A stretch of DNA of 64,000 nucleotides from Actinocorallia populi (GTDB taxonomy: Bacteria; Actinomycetota; Actinomycetes; Streptosporangiales; Streptosporangiaceae). Positions 7,918 through 16,667 of the stretch are shown one piece after another. The notes under the pieces are model-generated. The model did not search any database. It worked only from the letters and a program-made list of their open reading frames with translations, and was not told the DNA's origin. The DNA is taken from positions 62,001 through 126,000 of the forward strand of contig NZ_PVZV01000006.1 in assembly GCF_002995495.1 (NCBI RefSeq). Direction: 5' to 3'. A program made the translations under genes and the position numbers. The stretch's first letter is position 1; each line of letters starts with the position of its first letter.

Positions 7918-8871
7918 GTGAAGATCGCCATCCACGCCTTCGACGGCGTCACGATGTTCCATCTCGCCGTGCCCCAGCTCGTCTTCGCCGAGGTCGGCCG
8001 GCTCGAGGCCGCCCCGGAGTGGACGACCGTCCTCTGGTCGACCGCCGGGGAGACCGTCACGACGGCCGAAGGGCACGTCCTCGGCCCCGTCGAGGGCCCG
8101 GACGTCCTCGACACCGCGGACATGCTGATCATCCCTTCGTGGCCCGAGCGGCTCCCCGAGGCGGACGCGGACCTGGTCGGGCACCTGCGCCGGGCGCACG
8201 CCCGGGGAGCGGAGATCGTCGGGCTCTGCCTGGGCGCGTTCGCGGTCGCGGACACCGGCCTGCTGGCGGGACGCTCCGCGGTGACGCACTGGGCGGCGAT
8301 GGAGCGGTTCTCGGCACGGCACCCCGATGTCGCCGTGGACACCTCGGTGCTCTACATCGATCACGGCGACGTGATGACGTCCGCGGGCACGGCCTCCGGC
8401 CTCGACGCCTGCCTGCACATCGTCCGCAAGCACCTCGGAGCCGCCGCCGCCAACCGCCTGGCGCGCACCCTGGTGGTCGCCCCGCACCGCGAGGGCGGGC
8501 AGGCGCAGTACATCGAACGCCCGGTCTCGCGGGCCGAGTCCGACGCGCCCATCGCGGAGGTCATGGCCTGGGCCCTCGGTGATCTCGCCGCCCCCCTGCA
8601 CATCGACGCCCTGGCCGAGCGTGCCTGCCTCAGCCGGCGCGGCTTCGTGCGCCGCTTCCGCGAGGCCACGGGGTCGACCCCGGCGAAATGGGTGCTCGAC
8701 CGGCGTCTCGACAAGGCGCGGGAACTCCTCGAGACCACCTCCTGGGGCGTCGACCGCATCGCCGCGCACTGCGGCTTCGGCAGCGAGGTCACCCTCCGGC
8801 AGAACTTCAGCGCCCGCTACGCCACGACCCCGGGACGGTACCGCCGCCGGTTCAGGGGCCTGAACGGCTGA
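7918..8871 (+). CDS. GlxA-type transcriptional activator (DJ-1/PfpI domain plus AraC helix-turn-helix)
   Basis: A 317-residue protein. The N-terminal class I amidotransferase-like domain (about 1-175) shows the elbow GLCLGAFAVADTGLL with Cys near residue 103. The C-terminal AraC-type domain (about 215-312) shows LAERACLSRRGFVRRF and IAAHCGFGSEVTLRQNF. GTG 7918 follows GGAG at 7909. These regulators sense small metabolites and usually activate adjacent catabolic genes. The divergent cysteine hydrolase is the obvious target. The intervening 144 bp contains a locally AT-rich stretch (about 7880-7915), but no perfect operator was recognised. Confidence 0.9.
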   Translation: MKIAIHAFDGVTMFHLAVPQLVFAEVGRLEAAPEWTTVLWSTAGETVTTAEGHVLGPVEGPDVLDTADMLIIPSWPERLPEADADLVGHLRRAHARGAEIVGLCLGAFAVADTGLLAGRSAVTHWAAMERFSARHPDVAVDTSVLYIDHGDVMTSAGTASGLDACLHIVRKHLGAAAANRLARTLVVAPHREGGQAQYIERPVSRAESDAPIAEVMAWALGDLAAPLHIDALAERACLSRRGFVRRFREATGSTPAKWVLDRRLDKARELLETTSWGVDRIAAHCGFGSEVTLRQNFSARYATTPGRYRRRFRGLNG

Positions 8872-8905
8872 CCCCGGGGTGTTCGGCACGTTGTTCCACT
8901 TTCGC

Positions 8906-8938
8906 CTTTGCCTATAAAAGGTGCCTAACCCGGCAAAG
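8906..8938. promoter_or_regulatory. Inverted repeat upstream of the SDR gene
   Basis: CTTTGCC (8906-8912) and GGCAAAG (8932-8938) are perfect 7-base arms around an AT-rich centre containing TATAAAAGG, about 100 bp before the SDR start. This may be a promoter with a flanking operator, or a terminator hairpin of the GlxA gene 35 bp upstream. I cannot decide between these. Confidence 0.3.
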
Positions 8939-9034
8939 TCGGTGTTCTCGCACATCGCCCGGGTAGGAACGGCCCCGGCGGACCCGCCGGTTCCGTCCGC
9001 CCCGCCATCATGATCCCGTTTTCCGGAGGAATTC

Positions 9035-9877
9035 ATGGCACAGGCTCCGCAACATCAGGAACCGCCGGGCCTCACCGGCAGGATGGACCCCAGGCCGGAC
9101 CACGGCGAGGACGGCTATCGCGGTTCGGAGCGCCTGACGGGCAAGGCGGCCGTCATCACCGGCGCGGACAGCGGCATCGGCCGCGCGGTGGCGATCGCCT
9201 ACGCGAGGGAGGGCGCGGACGTGCTGTTCACCTACCTGGACGTGGAGGAAGAGGACGCCCGGGAGACGAGGAGATGGGTGGAGCAGGCCGGCCGCAAGGC
9301 GGTGATGGTCCCCGGCGACCTCGCCGACCCCGCGCACTGCCGGGCCGTGGTGGCCAAGGCGGTCGACGAGTTCGGCAGGGTCGACATCCTGGTCAGCAAC
9401 GCCGCCCACCAGATGACCCGCGACTCCATCGAGGAGATCCCGGACGAGGAGTGGGACCGCATTCTGGCGATCAACCTGTCCGCGTTCTTCCACCTGGTGA
9501 AAGCCGCCGTGCCGCACATGGCACCCGGATCATCCATCATTGGGACGACATCGGTGAACTCCGATATGCCGCCCCCCTCGCTGCTGCCGTACAACGTGAC
9601 CAAGGCCGGTATAGCGAACATGGTCGGCTCGCTGTCGCAGCTGCTCGCCGACCGGGGGATCCGCGCCAACAGCGTCGCGCCCGGCCCGATCTGGACGCCG
9701 CTGATCCCCTCGACCATGCCGGAGGAGCAGGTGGAGGACTTCGGACAGCAGGTGCCGCTGAAACGGCCCGGCCAGCCCGCCGAACTCGCCGCCCTGTACG
9801 TACTGCTGGCCTCGGACGAGGCGAGCTACATCTCCGGCGCGCGGGTGGCCGTCACCGGAGGGCAGCCGATCCTGTGA
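9035..9877 (+). CDS. Short-chain dehydrogenase, YghA/stress type
   Basis: A 280-residue SDR with the long N-terminal extension typical of the YghA/YhdG subgroup (PGLTGRMDPRPDHGED). Motifs seen are the cofactor-binding TGADSGIG, the NNAG-equivalent SNAAHQ, the catalytic Ser in TTSVNS, and YNVTK. A strong GGAGGA lies at 9025-9030 before ATG 9035. Family members are NAD(P)-dependent and often belong to general stress regulons; the substrate is unknown. Its stop overlaps the start of the next gene (GTGA), so the two are translationally coupled. Confidence 0.88.
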   Translation: MAQAPQHQEPPGLTGRMDPRPDHGEDGYRGSERLTGKAAVITGADSGIGRAVAIAYAREGADVLFTYLDVEEEDARETRRWVEQAGRKAVMVPGDLADPAHCRAVVAKAVDEFGRVDILVSNAAHQMTRDSIEEIPDEEWDRILAINLSAFFHLVKAAVPHMAPGSSIIGTTSVNSDMPPPSLLPYNVTKAGIANMVGSLSQLLADRGIRANSVAPGPIWTPLIPSTMPEEQVEDFGQQVPLKRPGQPAELAALYVLLASDEASYISGARVAVTGGQPIL

Positions 9878-10287
9878 CCGCCGCACCGGCACCGTGGTAC
9901 CCGCTGCGGCTGAGCGGCCCGGCCAGGCCCCTGGTGTTCGGCGGTCACGCCATCGCCCGGCACCTGGGGCGCACCGGGCTGCCCGACTGGAGCATCGCGG
10001 AGACCTGGGAGGTCAGCGACGTCGACGGCGACGGCGGGACCGTCACCAACGGTCCCCTGAATGTCGGCGCCCCCGTCACCGTGGTGTGCGGCGGCGCCGT
10101 CGAGGAACTCGGCCGCGCGCAGACCCTGCTCCTTCCCGCGGCCCTCGGCCGCCTGGAGATCGCCGGCCCTGCCGACGTCCTGCTGGGCTACCTGCCCGAT
10201 CTCGAACGCGACGTCCGCGCCCCGCTCACCGCGGCCGGCCACGGACCGGAGCCCATCGCCGCCCTCGGCGAGGGGCTCGGCGCCTGA
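9874..10287 (+). CDS. ManA-like protein with the catalytic middle missing
   Basis: A 137-residue protein starting at a GTG that overlaps the SDR stop. Residues 1-60 (YPLRLSGPARPLVFGGHAIA, then AETWEVSDVDG and VTNGPLNVGAP) resemble the N-terminus of type I mannose-6-phosphate isomerase, which is about 300 or more residues long. They join directly to a segment like its C-terminal cupin strand (VTVVCGGAVEELGRAQTLLL, then PAALGRLEIAG). The middle that carries the zinc ligands is absent. No frameshift or stop is seen, so this is an in-frame internal deletion or a derived small protein. Isomerase activity is unlikely. The overlap with the SDR suggests that it is still translated. Confidence 0.55.
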   Translation: MTAAPAPWYPLRLSGPARPLVFGGHAIARHLGRTGLPDWSIAETWEVSDVDGDGGTVTNGPLNVGAPVTVVCGGAVEELGRAQTLLLPAALGRLEIAGPADVLLGYLPDLERDVRAPLTAAGHGPEPIAALGEGLGA

Positions 10288-10400
10288 CCGGGCCGCCGTG
10301 ATGCGGGTCCGCCCTCGGGCGAGCAGGAGGACACGGACGTCGGCGTCGACGTCCGGTCACGGGGCCGGCATGAGGTCTTCGGCGGTGCGCCGGGGCGCGT

Positions 10401-10868
10401 TCAGGCCAGGGCGTACATGCGGATGGCGACGGTGTCTTCCTGTATCCCGCGGGCCAGGCCGACGAAGACGGTCTCGGCGAGCCAGCGGTGCGCCGGCGCG
10501 TCGGTGCGGAAGACGGGCGAGGTGCGGTAGTAGACGCCGGCGGAGGCCACCTGGAGGTCGCCGTCGTACTGGTCGGGGCTTTCGGCGCCTTCGCGGTAGT
10601 AGCCACGGTTGATGATGTCGATGACCGCTCCGTCCTCCGCCTGGATGAGGTAGCGGGCGTCCAGCTCGCAGACGCGGCCGCGCGTGCTCGACCAGTCGCC
10701 GCCGCCGGGCAGGACGGTCCCGCGCAGGAGCGGGCCGTCGACCGTGCCGCCGACGATGGGGGTGAACTCGAGCCTCTCGCCGTCGCCGTGTCCGACGTGC
10801 AGGCTGGGGGTGAGGAGGGCGCGGATCTCGAACGCGAAGGTCAACGCGGGGGTCTGGATATCGGGCAT
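10401..10868 (-). CDS. DUF3237 family protein
   Basis: A 155-residue protein. The N-terminus PALTFAFEIRALLTPSLHVG, followed by LEFTPIVGGTVDGPLLRGTV and a C-terminal VGLARGIQEDTVAIRMYAL, matches my memory of the DUF3237 barrel family. The biochemical role of that family is unclear. It lies 53 bp downstream of the amidase on the same strand and is probably co-transcribed with it. The ATG at 10868 begins the conserved core. An upstream extension would read into the amidase and lacks support. Confidence 0.8.
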   Translation of the reverse strand: MPDIQTPALTFAFEIRALLTPSLHVGHGDGERLEFTPIVGGTVDGPLLRGTVLPGGGDWSSTRGRVCELDARYLIQAEDGAVIDIINRGYYREGAESPDQYDGDLQVASAGVYYRTSPVFRTDAPAHRWLAETVFVGLARGIQEDTVAIRMYALA

Positions 10869-10921
10869 GTCGTTCCTTGGGGGTGCGGGGGTGCAGGGGT
10901 GCGGGGGGATTCCTGGTGCCG

Positions 10922-12337
10922 TCAGCCGAGGGGAAGGGGGGTGAGCCGCGGCCCCCGGTCCTCGATGGCCTGGGCGGTGTCGAGGAGGAGGTCCTCGGTG
11001 AAGCGGCCGCCGATGAGCTGGACGCCGATCGGGAGGCCGTCCGACAGGCCGGTGGGGACGGAGACGGCGGGGAAGCCGAGGACGGGGACGGCGGTCATCG
11101 GCCACTGGGCCGCGAACAGGCTCCGCGAGCGCGCCCCGTCGAGGATGTCCGCGTCCTGCTCGAAGGGAGGTTCGGCGGAGACGGGGGTCAGCAGGACCGT
11201 GTCCGCGCCGAGGAGTTCCTGGAGCCGGGTGATCAGCGTGGCCCGGCGGGCCCAGCCCTGGATGTAGTCGGAAATGTCAGGCTTCTCACCCCACATCTCC
11301 GCGACGGCCTCGTAGCCGTAGGCCATGCTCGTGCGGATGGCGTCGTCGCCCATCGCCTCGATCTGGGGCAGCAGGAGGCGCGTGTCCTCGTACAGCAGCA
11401 GCGACCACAACCGCGCCGCCTCGGCCAGGGCGGGCAGCTCCATCTCCTCCACATGATGGCCCGCCTCGGCCAGCCAGCCCGCGGCGCGGTCCACCGCCTC
11501 CTCGACGGCCGGATGCGACTTGGCCATCCCCACGTCGCGCACGACCCCGACCCGGACCGGTCCCCGGTGCGGCGCGGCCTGCGGCAGGGCCGGGACGCCG
11601 AACGGGTCGCGCAGGTCGGCGGAGGCCATCGCGCGCAGGGCCAGGCGCGCGTCTGCCACGTTCCGTGCCAGCGGTCCCTGCACGGACCAGGCCTGGACGG
11701 TGAGCGGCATCTCCACCTCCGGGCCGGGCGGCATCCAGTTGGAGACCAGGCCGACCGTCGGGCGGACGCCGACCACGCCGCAGCAGGCCGCGGGGAAGCG
11801 GATCGACCCGCCGATGTCGTTGCCCTGCGCCAGCGGCGTCATTCCGGCGGCGACACTGCTGGAGGCGCCCCCGCTGGAACCTCCGGGAGTGTGCGCCGCG
11901 CTCCAGGGGTTGAGGGTCCGCCCGTGCGGGTCGTTGGAGGTGAACCAGCGCAGCGAGAAGGCCGGGACGTTGCTGCGTCCGAGGAAGACGGAACCGGCGG
12001 CGCGCAGGGCCGCGACGCACGACTCGTCCTCCGGAACGGTCACCTCGGCCATGGCCGACAGGCCCAGGGTGAGGAGGCGCCCCCGCTCCGCGGTGTTGAT
12101 CTTCGTCGAGACGGGCACGCCGTGCAGCGGACCCAGGGGTTCGCCGGCGGCCACCGCCTCGTCGGCACGGCGCGCGTCGGCCAGCGTCTCCTCGGGACGG
12201 ACGTCGACGAGGGCGTTCAGGGCCGGGTTGACGGCCTCGATCCTGGCCAGGCAGGACTCCGCGACTTCGACCGAGGAGATCTCCCGGTCGCGGATTCCCG
12301 CGGCGAGCCGGGTCGCCGGCCACTGCCAGAGCTCCAT
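10922..12337 (-). CDS. Amidase signature family hydrolase
   Basis: A 471-residue amidase with the Ser-cisSer-Lys triad visible: Lys in VSTKINTAERG, the cis-Ser in TPGGSSGGASSS, and the nucleophile Ser in GNDIGGSIRFPA. Members cleave C-N amide bonds of varied small molecules in the cytosol. AGGAG (plus 12343-12347) lies 5 bases before ATG 12337, which I prefer over the GTG at 12343 that overlaps it. It heads an apparent two-gene operon with the DUF3237 gene and is divergent from a TetR gene with a dyad operator. The substrate is unknown; small-molecule or xenobiotic amides are plausible. Confidence 0.9.
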   Translation of the reverse strand: MELWQWPATRLAAGIRDREISSVEVAESCLARIEAVNPALNALVDVRPEETLADARRADEAVAAGEPLGPLHGVPVSTKINTAERGRLLTLGLSAMAEVTVPEDESCVAALRAAGSVFLGRSNVPAFSLRWFTSNDPHGRTLNPWSAAHTPGGSSGGASSSVAAGMTPLAQGNDIGGSIRFPAACCGVVGVRPTVGLVSNWMPPGPEVEMPLTVQAWSVQGPLARNVADARLALRAMASADLRDPFGVPALPQAAPHRGPVRVGVVRDVGMAKSHPAVEEAVDRAAGWLAEAGHHVEEMELPALAEAARLWSLLLYEDTRLLLPQIEAMGDDAIRTSMAYGYEAVAEMWGEKPDISDYIQGWARRATLITRLQELLGADTVLLTPVSAEPPFEQDADILDGARSRSLFAAQWPMTAVPVLGFPAVSVPTGLSDGLPIGVQLIGGRFTEDLLLDTAQAIEDRGPRLTPLPLG

Positions 12338-12416
12338 GTCCACTCCTAGGGATCATGAGGGGGGCGGGAGGCGCTCCCGCGGCGGTGCGGAGAAGAGTAC
12401 GTGATGCAACGCCGAT

Positions 12417-12433
12417 ATACAATGATGTTGTAT
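12417..12433. promoter_or_regulatory. TetR-type operator between amidase and its regulator
   Basis: ATACAA-TGATG-TTGTAT is a perfect 6-5-6 inverted repeat, and 8 of 9 bases match when the arms are extended outward by 3. It lies in the divergent intergenic region, about 30 bp before the regulator ATG. Its size and position fit a TetR dimer that represses both directions. Confidence 0.6.
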
Positions 12434-12462
12434 CTCGTTCGCACGCCCGTTACGCTGCCGTC

Positions 12463-13035
12463 ATGCCGGTAGAAATCGATGTCGACCAACGCCTCGCCTC
12501 CATCGCCGACGCGACCTTGAAGATCGTCGCGGCGGAGGGCGTCGAGGGAGTGACCATACGAGCGGTGGCCCAGCGGATCGGTGGTTCGACGACGCTCGTC
12601 ACCAACTACCTGCCCACCCGGGCGGCCCTGCTCCGCAATGCCTTGGAGCACGCCACCCAGGACTGGGGCGAGGATCTGGAGCTCGTTCTCCAGGATACGG
12701 CGGACCACGAGCGGTTGGCGGCGGTTGCCCGGTGGTCCTGCTCGACCACCGGCGACGATCAGGTGCTGCGCCGCCTGCTCATGGAGCTGCTCGGCCGCGA
12801 GGAACCCGGCTCGGAGGCCCTGCAAGTGGTGAGGGAGGACTCGCGGCAGGGCCTCGACCTGCTGACCGAAGCCGCCGCGGCGGCCGGGGCCCCCGACGCC
12901 GACTTCGCCGCCGAGGTCCTGCAGCTGGTCATGCGCGGCTTCTACGTGGCCAGTCTCGAGGACCCCGAGCGCTGGAGCAGCGAGCGGGTGACCCCGCTCG
13001 TCGAACGGCTCGTGCGCATGCTGACCACTGGATGA
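12463..13035 (+). CDS. TetR-family repressor
   Basis: A 190-residue protein with an N-terminal helix-turn-helix, IRAVAQRIGGSTTLVTNYLP, about residues 28-50, and a helical ligand domain behind it. The ATG at 12463 starts MPVEIDVDQRLASIADATLK, the normal TetR entry; the frame stays open upstream through the operator. No strong Shine-Dalgarno is visible. It is divergent from the amidase-DUF3237 pair with an operator-like dyad between them, so it probably represses that pair and itself. The inducer may be the amidase substrate. Confidence 0.85.
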   Translation: MPVEIDVDQRLASIADATLKIVAAEGVEGVTIRAVAQRIGGSTTLVTNYLPTRAALLRNALEHATQDWGEDLELVLQDTADHERLAAVARWSCSTTGDDQVLRRLLMELLGREEPGSEALQVVREDSRQGLDLLTEAAAAAGAPDADFAAEVLQLVMRGFYVASLEDPERWSSERVTPLVERLVRMLTTG

Positions 13036-13068
13036 CCTTCCCGCCGTCGAGAGGCGCCGTCGGCGGTG

Positions 13069-13686
13069 TCAGTCTTCCCCCGGCAGGTCGGCGGCGGGCG
13101 CGGCGCGCTCGTCGAGCGTGGCGACCAACCGCAGCGCCAGGTTCTTCATCCCCTTCTGGCGCGTGGCGGGAAAAGGCAGTGCCGCAAGGGTGGAATAGCC
13201 GAACGCCATGCAGATGAGGGCGTAGGCCAGCTGGCGGCTCTCCCCGTGGTCGCAGCCGGGGGAGGCCTCGCGGATCGCGCGCGCGATCTCCTGCTCCAGC
13301 CGGCTGTAGCTCTCGTAGATCCGCCCGCGGAGCCGTACGTCGTGCATCGCGCCGTTGATGAGTGCGTCGATGACCAGATTGTCCTCGTTGTGCGCCATCT
13401 GCGGCCCGAAAAGATGATCCACGAGCGCGTGCATCCGCGCCTCGGCGGGGGGGCCGGCCATGACCTCCCGCAACTCCGTGAAGTAGGGGGTCATGACGTG
13501 CTCCCACAGGGCGTGGATGAGCTCGTCGCGGTTGCCCACGTAGTGCCGGACATGCGACCGGCTCATGCCCGCCGCGGCCGCGATCCGCTCCTGGGTGCTC
13601 CCCGCCAAACCGTGCTCGGCCACCGTCCGCGCCGCGGCCCTCAGGATTTCCGCACGCCGCCGATCGGCGAGGCTCGGCCTGCCCAC
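13069..13686 (-). CDS. TetR-family repressor of the ABC importer operon (inferred)
   Basis: A 205-residue TetR protein beginning VGRPSLADRRRAEILRAAAR, with helix-turn-helix IAAAAGMSRSHVRHYVGNRD. GTG 13686 is chosen because GRPS directly at the start is typical and a G-rich site precedes it. A TTG at 13728 would place the palindrome ATTTTCGAAAAT (13714-13725) inside the coding region. The gene is convergent with the preceding TetR gene and divergent from the substrate-binding protein gene at 14083, which it most likely controls. Confidence 0.82.
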   Translation of the reverse strand: MGRPSLADRRRAEILRAAARTVAEHGLAGSTQERIAAAAGMSRSHVRHYVGNRDELIHALWEHVMTPYFTELREVMAGPPAEARMHALVDHLFGPQMAHNEDNLVIDALINGAMHDVRLRGRIYESYSRLEQEIARAIREASPGCDHGESRQLAYALICMAFGYSTLAALPFPATRQKGMKNLALRLVATLDERAAPAADLPGED

Positions 13687-13713
13687 CTGCCACCCCCAGC
13701 TCTTTTGTTTTCC

Positions 13714-13725
13714 ATTTTCGAAAAT
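13714..13725. promoter_or_regulatory. Perfect palindrome upstream of the TetR gene
   Basis: ATTTTCGAAAAT is a perfect 12-base palindrome in a small AT-rich island, 28 bp before the chosen regulator start. It is likely an autoregulatory operator. No second copy was noticed near the ABC operon start. Confidence 0.45.
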
Positions 13726-13728
13726 CAA

Positions 13729-14082
13729 TGGTGACCGTAGCGTAACACCGCGCCCCTGTGGCGGGGGCTGGACGCCCTGCGATCCGCCGCCTCGGAATCA
13801 GGTGCACAGCGGGCCCTTTGATGTCCGGCCAGGCCGGTGTCCGCCTCTTGGGCGAGGGGCGTCCGTTCACCGAAGGAACTTTCCAGAGACGCCTTAGTTT
13901 TGCACTATTGACAATCTATCGGTGGGCAACCATGCTCAAGGCCCAGACCTGGATCGGGTCCCCCCACCCTCACCGCGACGCCTCCGCCGGCCGCCCCGCG
14001 CAGGCCGCGCCCCGGCACCGGCCGATCGACCCGGCCGCGCAGATCGCCTCAGCCGTACCAGCACCATGAAGGGTCTTCTCCC
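13729..14082. other. Regulatory gap before the ABC importer operon
   Basis: About 350 bp without a convincing gene. It contains a perfect TTGACA at 13909-13914 with a weak CATGCT 17 bases downstream (13932-13937) in an AT-rich patch, which would place transcription start about 140 bp before the operon. The remaining sequence is Pro/Arg-rich in all frames and looks non-coding. No riboswitch class was recognised. Confidence 0.35.
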
Positions 14083-15699
14083 ATGCCACGTGCCCGCTGG
14101 ACCGCACCCGCCGCGCTCCTCCTCGGCCTCTGCTCGCTCGCCGCCTGCTCCGGCGGCGGCTCGGACCCCGAGGCGAGCCCCGCGAAGCTCACCACGTCCG
14201 TCCCGGCCCCCACCAAGGAGGTCGAGACCGTCACCTGGAACATCCCCACCGGGGAGCCGCCCACCCTGGACCCCGCGCAGTCCACCACCGAACCCGTCAG
14301 CACCGTCGTCAGCAACATGTGCGAGGGGCTCTTCACCTTCGGCCACGACTACGAGCGCAAGCCGGCCCTGGCCACCTCCGTCGACCACCCCGACCCGCTC
14401 ACCTACGTGATCACCCTGCGCGAGGGCGTCGAGTTCTGGGACGGCGAGCCGGTCACCGCCGAGGACGTCGTCTACAGCGCCCAGCGCATCCTCGACCCCG
14501 AGCTGGGTTCGGCCCTGATCGGCTGGGCCGCCAACGTGAAGGGCATCTCCGCCACCGGCGACGCCGAGATCACCGTCAAGCTGAAGAAGCCCGACGTCCT
14601 CGTGCCGAACTACTTCGCCTCGCCCGCGTTCTACGTCGTGCAGAAGGAGTTCGCCGAGGCCGCCGGCAAGGACCTCGGCACCGCCGAGGGCGGCGTGATG
14701 TGCACCGGCCCCTACAAGTTCGGCGGCTGGGAGCAGGGGCAGAGCATCACCCTCACCCGCAACGACTCCTGGTGGAACACCGAGGTCGAGCCCAAGGTCG
14801 AGAACCTGACCTTCAAGTTCGTCACCGACCCGGCCGCGCAGGCCGCCGCCCTGGCCGGAGGCGACCTCGACGGCCAGTTCGCCGTCCCGCGCGCCGCCCA
14901 CGGGCAGCTCGCCGACAAGGGGAACCTGCTGTTCGGCCAGAGCCTGTCCACCACGTTCCTGGGCGTGCTCAAGCAGGACGGCGCGCTCGGCGACCCGGCC
15001 CTGCGCCAGGCGCTCCAGGCGGTGATCGACTACCAGGGCATCATCAAGTCGGTCTACCAGGGCACGGCCCAGCCGCTGCGGGCCCTGGTCCCGCCGTCGG
15101 CCTGGGGCTACGCCGAGGACGTCTTCCAGGCCGAGTACGACAGGCTGCCCGAGCCGGCCCAGGACCTGGAGAAGGCCGAGAAGCTGGTCGCGCAGTCCGC
15201 CAAGGCCAAGGAGAAGATCGTCCTGGCCTACCCGACCACCAGCGAGGAGCACACCAAGATCGCCGCGGCGATCGCCGACTCCGGCGAGCAGGCGGGCCTG
15301 AACATCGAGCTCAGGCCGCTCAACTCGCAGGACTACGGCGCGATCTTCGCCTCGCCCGAGGCCCGCGCCGCCCTGGACGTCTTCCTGGTGGACGGCTACC
15401 TGGACTTCCCCGAGCCGCTGACGTACTACGTCTACTTCCTCACCGGCTCCTTCTACAACTTCGCCGGATACAGCAACAAGGCGTACGACGCCGCCGTCAG
15501 CACCGCACTGGGCCTCGAGGATCCCGCCGCCCGTGCCCGCGAGGTCGCCAAGGCCCAGGCGACCATGGCCCAGGACCTGGTGAACATCCCGATCGCCACG
15601 CAGCACGTCAACGTCTACTACGGCCCCGGGCTGGCCGGGCTCGTCCCGCGCCAGAACTACGTCTACACCCCCTGGGCCGTGGAGCTGGGCGGCAGATGA
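14083..15699 (+). CDS. ABC importer substrate-binding lipoprotein, family 5 (dipeptide/oligopeptide/nickel type)
   Basis: A 538-residue extracytoplasmic lipoprotein. The signal sequence ends in the lipobox LCSLAAC with the acylated Cys at residue 22, followed by a Gly/Ser linker. The family 5 signature region is seen as GEPPTLDPAQSTTEPVS and LREGVEFWDGEPVTAEDVVY. It would capture a peptide-like or other small solute and deliver it to the two permeases that follow, to which it is coupled by an ATGA overlap. The ligand cannot be predicted. The downstream CocE-type hydrolase hints at an ester or amide substrate. Confidence 0.92.
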   Translation: MPRARWTAPAALLLGLCSLAACSGGGSDPEASPAKLTTSVPAPTKEVETVTWNIPTGEPPTLDPAQSTTEPVSTVVSNMCEGLFTFGHDYERKPALATSVDHPDPLTYVITLREGVEFWDGEPVTAEDVVYSAQRILDPELGSALIGWAANVKGISATGDAEITVKLKKPDVLVPNYFASPAFYVVQKEFAEAAGKDLGTAEGGVMCTGPYKFGGWEQGQSITLTRNDSWWNTEVEPKVENLTFKFVTDPAAQAAALAGGDLDGQFAVPRAAHGQLADKGNLLFGQSLSTTFLGVLKQDGALGDPALRQALQAVIDYQGIIKSVYQGTAQPLRALVPPSAWGYAEDVFQAEYDRLPEPAQDLEKAEKLVAQSAKAKEKIVLAYPTTSEEHTKIAAAIADSGEQAGLNIELRPLNSQDYGAIFASPEARAALDVFLVDGYLDFPEPLTYYVYFLTGSFYNFAGYSNKAYDAAVSTALGLEDPAARAREVAKAQATMAQDLVNIPIATQHVNVYYGPGLAGLVPRQNYVYTPWAVELGGR

Positions 15700-16667
15700 C
15701 CATGGCACGGACCTTCGCGACCAGGCTCGGCCTGCGCGCCCTCGGCGCCGCCGTCACCATCCTGCTCGCCTCCCTGCTCGTCTACGGGTCGCTCTTCCTG
15801 ATGCCGGGAGACCCGGTGCTGGCGCTGACGGGCGGCAGGCGCCTGACCCCCGAGCAGATCGAGGCACTGCGCCACGCCTACGGGTTCGACCGGAGCTTCG
15901 CGCAGGGCTACCTCGACTGGGCCGGCGGCGTCCTCCACCTGGACTTCGGGACGTCGCTGACCTACCAGAGCGACGTCGGGGCGCTCATCACGAGCAGGCT
16001 GGACGTCTCGGCGCCGCTCATCGCCTACGCGGCCTCCCTGGCGCTGCTGTTCGGGCTGGGCCTGGCCCTGCTGTCGGCGGTCAAGGGCGGCCGGGTCAAC
16101 CGCGCCATGGCCGTGGTGGCGAGCACCGCCACGGCGACGCCGCCGTTCGTCTCGGCGATCGTGCTGCTGGCCGTCTTCGCGGTCGGCCTGGGCTGGTTCC
16201 CCTCCACGGGCGCCGGCGACGGCGGCCCGGCCGACCGCCTGTGGCACCTGACGCTGCCCGCGATCGCCATGGCGCTCGTCTCCTTCGGCGTGCTGTCCCG
16301 GGTCGGGCACGCGGCGTTCACCGAGGAGCTGCGCCGCGAGCACGTGGAGGTGGCGCGCAGCCGCGGGGTCGGCGGCGCCGCCCTGATCACGCGGCACGTG
16401 GTGCGCAACGCGCTCGCCCCGCTGGTCACGGTCATCGGCGTGCTCCTGGTGAGCCTGTTCGCCGGCACCGCGGTCGTGGAGACCGCGTTCGGGCTGGACG
16501 GCGTCGGCTCGCTGCTCATCAGCTCGGTCTCCCGGCGGGACTTCCCCGTGGTGCAGGGCATCGCCCTGATCGCGGTCGTCCTGTTCGTCATCGTCAACAC
16601 CCTGGTCGATCTGGTGCTGCCGCTCGTCGACCCGAGGGCGGCGGCGGGAAGGAAGGCCGCGCCATGA
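15696..16667 (+). CDS. ABC importer permease, DppB type
   Basis: A 323-residue membrane protein with about six hydrophobic segments. The first is followed by the periplasmic loop PGDPVLALTGGRRLTPEQIE typical of DppB/OppB. The coupling loop that contacts the ATPases reads EELRREHVEVARSRGV (EAA motif region). The start overlaps the binding-protein stop as ATGA; a second in-frame ATG lies 6 bases on. It forms a heterodimeric channel with the next gene product. Confidence 0.9.
   Translation: MTMARTFATRLGLRALGAAVTILLASLLVYGSLFLMPGDPVLALTGGRRLTPEQIEALRHAYGFDRSFAQGYLDWAGGVLHLDFGTSLTYQSDVGALITSRLDVSAPLIAYAASLALLFGLGLALLSAVKGGRVNRAMAVVASTATATPPFVSAIVLLAVFAVGLGWFPSTGAGDGGPADRLWHLTLPAIAMALVSFGVLSRVGHAAFTEELRREHVEVARSRGVGGAALITRHVVRNALAPLVTVIGVLLVSLFAGTAVVETAFGLDGVGSLLISSVSRRDFPVVQGIALIAVVLFVIVNTLVDLVLPLVDPRAAAGRKAAP

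Noticed and set aside
10922-12422. Several long plus-strand frames opposite the amidase
   Set aside because: The amidase has its full catalytic triad and family architecture. The opposite frames are biased shadows without motifs.
13729-14082. Plus-strand frames of about 100 codons in the gap before the ABC operon
   Set aside because: Pro/Arg/Ala-rich, no ribosome-binding sites, and they cross the promoter-like TTGACA region.
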